Positions 38,149 to 44,265 of a stretch of 44,265 nt of DNA are shown piece by piece; positions within the stretch are counted from its first letter, which is position 1, and each line of letters starts with the position of its first letter. Origin of the DNA: an uncultured Oscillospiraceae bacterium (lineage in GTDB: Bacteria > Bacillota > Clostridia > Oscillospirales > Oscillospiraceae); the NCBI GenBank assembly GCA_949878425.1, contig CATLAL010000021.1:1-44265 (forward strand), read 5' to 3'. The notes beneath the pieces are model-generated. The model did no database searches, was not told the origin of the DNA, and worked only from the letters and a program-made list of their open reading frames with translations. The translations under genes were made by a program, and so were the position numbers.

Positions 38149-39408
38149 TCATCTATTTGAAAGATTGCTGTAGGCGGAGATGCCCCGGGCCGCGAAGGCC
38201 TCCAGCAGCGAGGCCATGTCCCCGGGGATGGAGATGGGCTCCGGGCAGGCGGCGATGGCGTTGGCCACGTCCTTGAGGCCGCTGCCGGTGACCACGCTGA
38301 CCACCGAGGCGTCCGGCGGGATTTTCCCCTGCTCACAGAGCTTTTTCACCCCCGCCGTGCCGGTGACGCCGGCGGGCTCCCCGAATACGCCGCTGGTCCG
38401 GCCCAGAAGCTTCTGGGCGGCCATGATCTCCTCATCGGAGACGTTCACCGTCAGCCCCCGGGACTCCCGGATGGCCTGGAGGGCCTTGTCCGCGTTCCGG
38501 GGCACCCCCACGGCGATGGAGTCCGCCAGGGTGTTCTCCTCCATGGGCCGCCAGTCCTCCCCGCTCTCAATAGCCCGGTTGATGGGGCAGCAGCCGGCGG
38601 CCTGGACGGAGATCAGCCGGGGCAGGCGGTCGATCCACCCCAGGGCATAGAGGTCCTTAAGCCCCTTCCAGAGCCCGGCGATGGTGCAGCCGTCCCCAAC
38701 GGAGATGGCGATAAAGTCCGGAACCTGCCAGTCCAGCTGCTCGAGAATCTCCAGGCCCACGGTTTTCTTGCCCTCCGAGAGGTAGGGGTTGACGGCCGCG
38801 TTGCGGTTGTACCAGCCCCAGCGGCCGATGGCCTGGCGGCTCAGCTCGAAGGTCTCCTCGTAGCTGCCCTGGACTGAGACCACCGTGGCCCCGAAGGTCA
38901 TCAGCTGGGCCACCTTGCCCTTGGGGGCCCGGCTGGGCACGAAGATGTAGGTCTCCATTCCCGCCGCCGCCGCGTTGCCGGCCAGGGAGCTGGCGGCGTT
39001 GCCGGTGGAGGAGCAGGCGATCACCCTCGCCCCCGCCTCCCGGGCCTTGGCCACCGCCATGGCGCTGGCCCGGTCCTTCAAAGAGGCGGTGGGGTTGATG
39101 CCGTCGTCCTTAATGTAGAGCGCCCGGAGGCCCAGCCGCTCCGCCAGGGCCCTGGCCCGGTAGAGGGGACTCCAGCCCACCCGCAGGGGCGGCGCCTCTG
39201 TCTCCTCCTCCACCGGCAGCAGCTCCCGGTAGCGCCACATGGAGTTGTCCCGCCGCCGGGCCAAAGTCTCCCTGGTGAGGACGGTTTTGATGTGTTCGTA
39301 GTCGTAGACGATGTCCAGAATCCCGCCGCACTGGCAGGTGGTGAGGGTGGGGATTGCCTCATAGGTCCTGCCGCAGCGCACGCATTTGGCGTGGAGTACG
39401 TTTTTCAT
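38149..39408 (-). CDS. thrC: Threonine synthase
   Basis: 419 residues of the type with an N-terminal zinc-ribbon-like segment (CVRC at 9-12 and CQCGG at 25-29). The PLP lysine is Lys111 in NPTASLKDRA, followed by CSSTGNAASSLA, which binds the cofactor phosphate, and later VGDGCTIAGLWKG. It converts O-phosphohomoserine to threonine. Its ATG overlaps the stop of xpt (ATGA), so the two genes form one transcript although their pathways are unrelated. Other PLP lyases share this fold, but the zinc ribbon plus SLKDR combination points to threonine synthase. Confidence 0.88.
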   Translation of the reverse strand: MKNVLHAKCVRCGRTYEAIPTLTTCQCGGILDIVYDYEHIKTVLTRETLARRRDNSMWRYRELLPVEEETEAPPLRVGWSPLYRARALAERLGLRALYIKDDGINPTASLKDRASAMAVAKAREAGARVIACSSTGNAASSLAGNAAAAGMETYIFVPSRAPKGKVAQLMTFGATVVSVQGSYEETFELSRQAIGRWGWYNRNAAVNPYLSEGKKTVGLEILEQLDWQVPDFIAISVGDGCTIAGLWKGLKDLYALGWIDRLPRLISVQAAGCCPINRAIESGEDWRPMEENTLADSIAVGVPRNADKALQAIRESRGLTVNVSDEEIMAAQKLLGRTSGVFGEPAGVTGTAGVKKLCEQGKIPPDASVVSVVTGSGLKDVANAIAACPEPISIPGDMASLLEAFAARGISAYSNLSNR

Positions 39409-39986
39409 GGCTCCTCCCCCCGGAATACAATCCCGTTTTCGTCCGCCCGCTGGATCACGGCCAGGGCGTGGTAGTTGACTCCCATGGCCCGCAGCCGGTC
39501 CCCGCCTCCCTGGAAGCCCTTTTCAATGGCAATGCCGACGCCCACCAGCTCCGCGCCGGCCTGGGAGACAATGTCGCACAGGCCCCGGACCGCCTCGCCG
39601 TTGGCCATGAAGTCGTCGATAATCAGCACCCGGTCTCCGGCGGTGAGCCACTCCCTGCTGAGGATCTGGGTGACCTTCTTTTTATAGGTGTAGGAGAAAA
39701 TCTCGCTCTGGTAGAGCCCGCCCTCGATGTTGTCGCTCTTGGCCTTCTTGGCGAATACCATGGGCACGCCGTACCGCTGGGCGCAGATGGCGGCCAGCGC
39801 GATGCCGCTGGCCTCGGCGGTCAGCACCATGGTAATGCGGGAAATGTCGAAGTACTTCGCGAACTCCAGGGCAAGCTCCTCCATCAGCCGGATGTCCACC
39901 CGGTGGTTGAGAAAGCCGTCCACCTTAATGATACTGCCCGGCAGGACCCTTCCGTCCCTGCGAATGCGCTCCTTCAGCTGCTCCAT
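39405..39986 (-). CDS. xpt: Xanthine phosphoribosyltransferase
   Basis: 193 residues, normal for Xpt. Start MEQLKERIRRDGRVLPGSI, base-side motif LTAEASGIALA, and the PRPP-binding loop RVLIIDDFMANGEA. It converts xanthine and PRPP to XMP for purine salvage. GGGAGGATG lies upstream of the ATG. First gene of the xpt-thrC pair and divergent from the nucleoside-type ABC transporter, which suggests a purine supply theme. Confidence 0.93.
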   Translation of the reverse strand: MEQLKERIRRDGRVLPGSIIKVDGFLNHRVDIRLMEELALEFAKYFDISRITMVLTAEASGIALAAICAQRYGVPMVFAKKAKSDNIEGGLYQSEIFSYTYKKKVTQILSREWLTAGDRVLIIDDFMANGEAVRGLCDIVSQAGAELVGVGIAIEKGFQGGGDRLRAMGVNYHALAVIQRADENGIVFRGEEP

Positions 39987-40036
39987 GATCCGTCACATCC
40001 TCCCATCCAATTGATGAAATCGCGGTTCTTCCCTCT

Positions 40037-40065
40037 ATTATGACAGGAAACGGGCCGCCGCGCAA
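40037..40065 (-). promoter_or_regulatory. xpt-thrC promoter
   Basis: On the minus strand TTGCGC (40,060-40,065), a 17-bp spacer and CATAAT (40,037-40,042). The leader is only about 45 nt, so there is no room for the purine riboswitch that often precedes xpt. Confidence 0.55.
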
Positions 40066-40212
40066 CCGTAGATTTGCTGGAAAAGGGATTTTTTTGCCGC
40101 CGGACCAGGGAGAAGCCGCTTGGCAGGGGACGGAAAGGGAACGCCTGTTTGTACCTGGATTGGGTCAGACGGTGGAAAAATCGCCCAAAAAAAAGAAAAA
40201 CCGCCAGAACCC

Positions 40213-40241
40213 TTGCTTGTCCTCCGGAAATCTTATATAAT
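40213..40241 (+). promoter_or_regulatory. Promoter of the nucleoside-type ABC operon
   Basis: TTGCTT (40,213-40,218), a 17-bp spacer and a perfect TATAAT (40,236-40,241). Confidence 0.7.
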
Positions 40242-40268
40242 AAAGGCAGAGAAAGGGGGAATGGGCCA

Positions 40269-41818
<1,550 letters not shown>

Positions 41819-41822
<4 letters not shown>

Positions 41823-43051
41823 AAAAGCAGAGGACCCTTTGGAACGACGGGTCCAAGACCGTCGCCGCCTCCCTGCTGTCCATCCTCATGGGCGTTATCT
41901 TCGGCGGCATCCTGCTGGTCCTGGTGGCCCTGTTCCTGAAAATGCCCCTGGCCTCCGCGTGGGAGGGATTTCGAATCGTATTGGCCGGAATTTTTAATAC
42001 AGGAAGGAATTATGACGCCGGCAGCGTCCTCACCTTTGGCTTCAACCCCCGGCTGATGGGGGACATGCTCTTCCGGTCCACGCCCCTCATCATGACCGGC
42101 CTCTCCGTGGCCCTGGCCTATAAGACGGGCCTGTTCAACATCGGCGCGCCGGGCCAGTACCTCATGGGCACCGCCGCCTCCATCATGGTGGCCCTGGCCA
42201 TCGACACAAGCGTGGTGCCTGCCGCCCTGGTGTGGCTGCTGGCCTTTCTGGCGGCTGTCGCGGCGGGAGCCCTGTGGGGCTGCATCCCCGGCCTCTTTAA
42301 GGCGTACCTCAACGTCAACGAGGTGATCACCTCCATCATGACCAACTGGATTGCCGCAAACCTGGTGACCCTGGCCTTTGACGGCAGCCCCTTCATCAAC
42401 CTGGTGGACTACGGCAAGACCGGCTTCACCCTCAAGACCTCCACCAACGGCGTGGCCACCGCCAAGCTGGGGATGGACGCCCTCTTCGGCGGCAGCAGCG
42501 CCAACGCCGGCTTCCTGGTGGCCCTGGTCCTGGCCATCGTGTCCTATGTGGTCATCAGCAAAACCACCTTTGGCTATGAGCTGCGCTGCTGCGGCAGCAG
42601 CAAGAGCGCCGCCAAGTACGCGGGCATGAACGAAAAGCGCAGCATTGTGCTGTCCATGGCCATTGCCGGGGGCCTGGCCGCCGCCGGCGCGGCCCTCTAC
42701 TACCTCCAGGGGGACGTGGAGTTCTCCTGGCACACCTCCATGAGCCTGCCCGCCACCGGCTTCAACGGCATCCCCGTGGCCCTGCTGGCCAGCTGCAACC
42801 CCATCGGCTGCGTCTTTTCCGGCATGTTCATGGCCTATTTGAACATCTCCGGCAACCAGCTGAGCACCTTTACAGCCTACAACGAGTATATCGCGGACGT
42901 CATCGTGGCGGTGATCGTCTACCTCAGCGCCTTTACCCTGTTCTTCAAGGGCCTGATGGACGGCAGGAGGAAGGCCGCCCCCATCCACCACCAGCCCGGC
43001 GCCGCGCCGCCGCCGGCGGAGCCGGCTCGAGAGGAGGAGAAGCAGTCATGA
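41819..43051 (+). CDS. ABC transporter permease, nucleoside type (NupP-like)
   Basis: 410 residues with about 8-10 membrane segments; characteristic strings are LYKTGLFNIGAPGQ-like YKTGLFNIGAPGQYLMG, LNVNEVITSIMTNWIA and AGMNEKRSIVLSMAIAGGLA. The C-terminal about 30 residues are Pro/Ala-rich and charged (HHQPGAAPPPAEPAREEE), a cytoplasmic tail. It starts inside the ATPase stop and overlaps the next gene by 4 bp. It forms a heteromeric channel with the following permease. Confidence 0.9.
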
Positions 43052-44052
43052 CGTTCCTGCTGCAACAGACGCTCATCTATACGGTGCCGCTGATTCTGGT
43101 GGCTCTGGCCGGCGTATTCGCCGAGCGCAGCGGTATCATCAACCTGGCCCTGGAGGGCATCATGGTCATCGGCGCTTTTGTGGGGGCCTGGTTTGTCCGC
43201 AGCCAGCAGGAGGGAGGCTGGAACGAGGAGCAGGCGCAGCTGCTTCTGCTGGCCGCCCTGCTGGTAACGGCGGCGGCGGGGGCCCTGTTCTCCCTGCTGC
43301 TGAGCTTCTCCGCCGTGAAGATGAAGGCGGACCAGACCATCGGCGGCACGGCGCTGAACCTGCTGGCCCCGGCCCTGGTGCTGTTTCTGGTGAACATCGT
43401 CTTTCAGCAGAACACCCTGAACCTCCGCTACGACGCCCCCAGCTGGTTCATGCTGTTCCAGACGGACTTCGGCTTTGAGCGCAAGGCGAAGCTGGGCCTG
43501 GTGGGGGACCTGCTGCTGAACAAGACCTACCTCACCACCTACATCGGCATCCTCATCTATGTGGTGCTCTCGGTGGTCCTCTACAAGACCCGGTTCGGCC
43601 TGCGCCTCCGCTCCTGCGGCGAGCACCCCCAGGCCGCGGACTCCGTGGGCATCAACGTCTACCGGATGCGCTACCTGGGCACCTCCATCAGCGGCGCCCT
43701 GGCGGGCATGGGCGGATTTATCTACGCCCTGACCACCTCCAACGGCGCGGCCAACGGGGACGTGGCGGGCTTCGGCTTCCTGGCCCTGGCGGTGATGATC
43801 TTCGGCAACTGGAAGCCCCTGAATATCGCGGTGGTGGGCTTCCTCTTCGGCCTGCTCAAGTGCATCTCCGCCTGCTCCGGCACCCTGGATATCAACGGCG
43901 ACGGCGTCTATACCCTGGCACAGATCGGCGTGAGCACCTACGTGTATAATATGCTGCCCTATGTGATCACCCTGGTGGTGCTGGCCTTTACCTCCAAGAA
44001 GTCCCGCGCCCCCAAGGCGGAGGGTATCCCCTACGATAAGGGCCAGAGATAA
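43048..44052 (+). CDS. ABC transporter permease, nucleoside type (NupQ-like)
   Basis: 334 residues with about 8-9 membrane segments; FAERSGIINLALEGIMVIGAF, GGTALNLLAPAL and LRSCGEHPQAADSVGINVYRMRY are hallmarks of the second permease of this importer group. It ends with a charged tail. Last gene of the operon before the terminator at 44,068. The lipoprotein gene that usually accompanies such operons is not found here. Confidence 0.9.
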   Translation: MTFLLQQTLIYTVPLILVALAGVFAERSGIINLALEGIMVIGAFVGAWFVRSQQEGGWNEEQAQLLLLAALLVTAAAGALFSLLLSFSAVKMKADQTIGGTALNLLAPALVLFLVNIVFQQNTLNLRYDAPSWFMLFQTDFGFERKAKLGLVGDLLLNKTYLTTYIGILIYVVLSVVLYKTRFGLRLRSCGEHPQAADSVGINVYRMRYLGTSISGALAGMGGFIYALTTSNGAANGDVAGFGFLALAVMIFGNWKPLNIAVVGFLFGLLKCISACSGTLDINGDGVYTLAQIGVSTYVYNMLPYVITLVVLAFTSKKSRAPKAEGIPYDKGQR

Positions 44053-44067
44053 GCCAGCCCCGCACAG

Positions 44068-44100
44068 AAAGCGCCCCCGTCAGCGGACGGGGGCGCTTTC
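44068..44100 (+). terminator. Terminator of the ABC operon
   Basis: AAAGCGCCCCCGTC (44,068-44,081), a 4-nt loop, the exact complement (44,086-44,099) ending in TTTC. Confidence 0.88.
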
Positions 44101-44135
44101 TTGCGCGCCGGGGACGCGTGTCCTTTTTCTTTTTG

Positions 44136-44167
44136 ATACTTTTTCTTTGTTCACAAAGAAAAAGTAT
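44136..44167. repeat. Family C hairpin
   Basis: ATACTTTTTCTTTG-ttca-CAAAGAAAAAGTAT, a 14-bp perfect stem with the same TTCA loop as at 33,661-33,690, between two convergent genes. Confidence 0.7.
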
Positions 44168-44186
44168 GATTACCTGAAAAGTAGGG

Positions 44187-44265
44187 TTACCGGCCCAGCT
44201 TCTCCCGGAGGGCTTTGCCCATCTCCTCGTAGCCGGGCTTGCCCAGGAGGGCGAACATGTTCTTC
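44187..44265 (-). CDS. 3' end of an unidentified minus-strand gene
   Basis: Twenty-five codons run from the window edge to a TAA at 44,187-44,189 and read KNMFALLGKPGYEEMGKALR-EKLGR, an amphipathic end rich in Lys, Glu and Gly with host-like codon use. Too little is present to name it. Confidence 0.5.
   Translation of the reverse strand, partial: KNMFALLGKPGYEEMGKALREKLGR

Noticed and set aside
39987..40070. Purine riboswitch upstream of xpt
   Set aside because: No aptamer-like conserved bases were seen, and the predicted leader is only about 45 nt.

Overview
The window looks like part of a chromosome from a high-GC gut clostridium, probably Oscillospiraceae (Flavonifractor/Lawsonibacter-like). 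The reasons are Gram-positive style ribosome binding sites and sigma-A promoters, clostridial gene families (NifJ-type pyruvate:ferredoxin oxidoreductase, RACo-like corrinoid activator, BlaI/M56 pair, ferredoxin-tailed aldo/keto reductase, SLH domains) and intergenic spaces crowded with GC-rich hairpins. This placement is inference from gene content; no rRNA or marker tree is available. I saw no tRNA, rRNA, CRISPR array, prophage or intact transposase.

Region 1 (1-2,200): the 3' end of a Cys/His-rich repeat protein, an SDR reductase resembling the EF-P 5-aminopentanone reductase YmfI, a decayed C-terminal piece of an LTA-synthase-like enzyme, and a strong promoter driving a short transcript with a C-rich motif (candidate small RNA). 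Region 2 (2,238-13,270): a carbohydrate locus. On the minus strand a solute-binding lipoprotein, two CUT1-type permeases and a GH112 galactosyl-hexose phosphorylase follow one another; an AraC-family regulator is divergent; galE and an N-acetylhexosamine 1-kinase (NahK-like) lie beyond it on the plus strand. Together they match the phosphorolytic lacto-N-biose/galacto-N-biose route known from bifidobacteria: import, phosphorolysis to Gal-1-P plus HexNAc, phosphorylation of HexNAc, and UDP-sugar epimerisation. A hexose-1-P uridylyltransferase is not in the window. An AT-rich, apparently frameshifted secreted-protein gene interrupts the locus. Region 3 (13,436-17,224): a small membrane protein and a 1053-residue secreted protein that fuses a 5'-nucleotidase, two SLH repeats and a serine-hydrolase-like domain.

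Region 4 (17,535-25,243), all minus strand: a four-gene operon prmA - YcxB-like - NUDIX - aldo/keto reductase; a RACo/DUF4445-like iron-sulfur ATPase; and a BlaI-type repressor with an M56 sensor peptidase, with two operator palindromes at their promoter. Region 5 (25,490-27,282): a MarR regulator coupled to a MATE exporter, with two identical operator copies. Region 6 (27,461-36,696): an IMP-dehydrogenase-family protein, a MITE-like element, pyruvate:ferredoxin oxidoreductase, an 8-bp tandem repeat, a ROK-family protein with an N-terminal extension and a second MATE exporter. Region 7 (36,910-44,265): a D,D-carboxypeptidase, an xpt-thrC pair, a three-gene nucleoside-type ABC transporter without its lipoprotein, and the 3' tip of one more minus-strand gene.

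The strongest candidates for something undescribed are the dispersed, structured intergenic repeats. Family A has three copies, one ending in a perfect stem plus T-run. Family B has three copies of a three-hairpin module. Families C/D are shuffled hairpin modules. In several of these the stems differ between copies but stay paired, which suggests selection on structure. All function calls rest on motif recognition by eye; none was checked by a database search.
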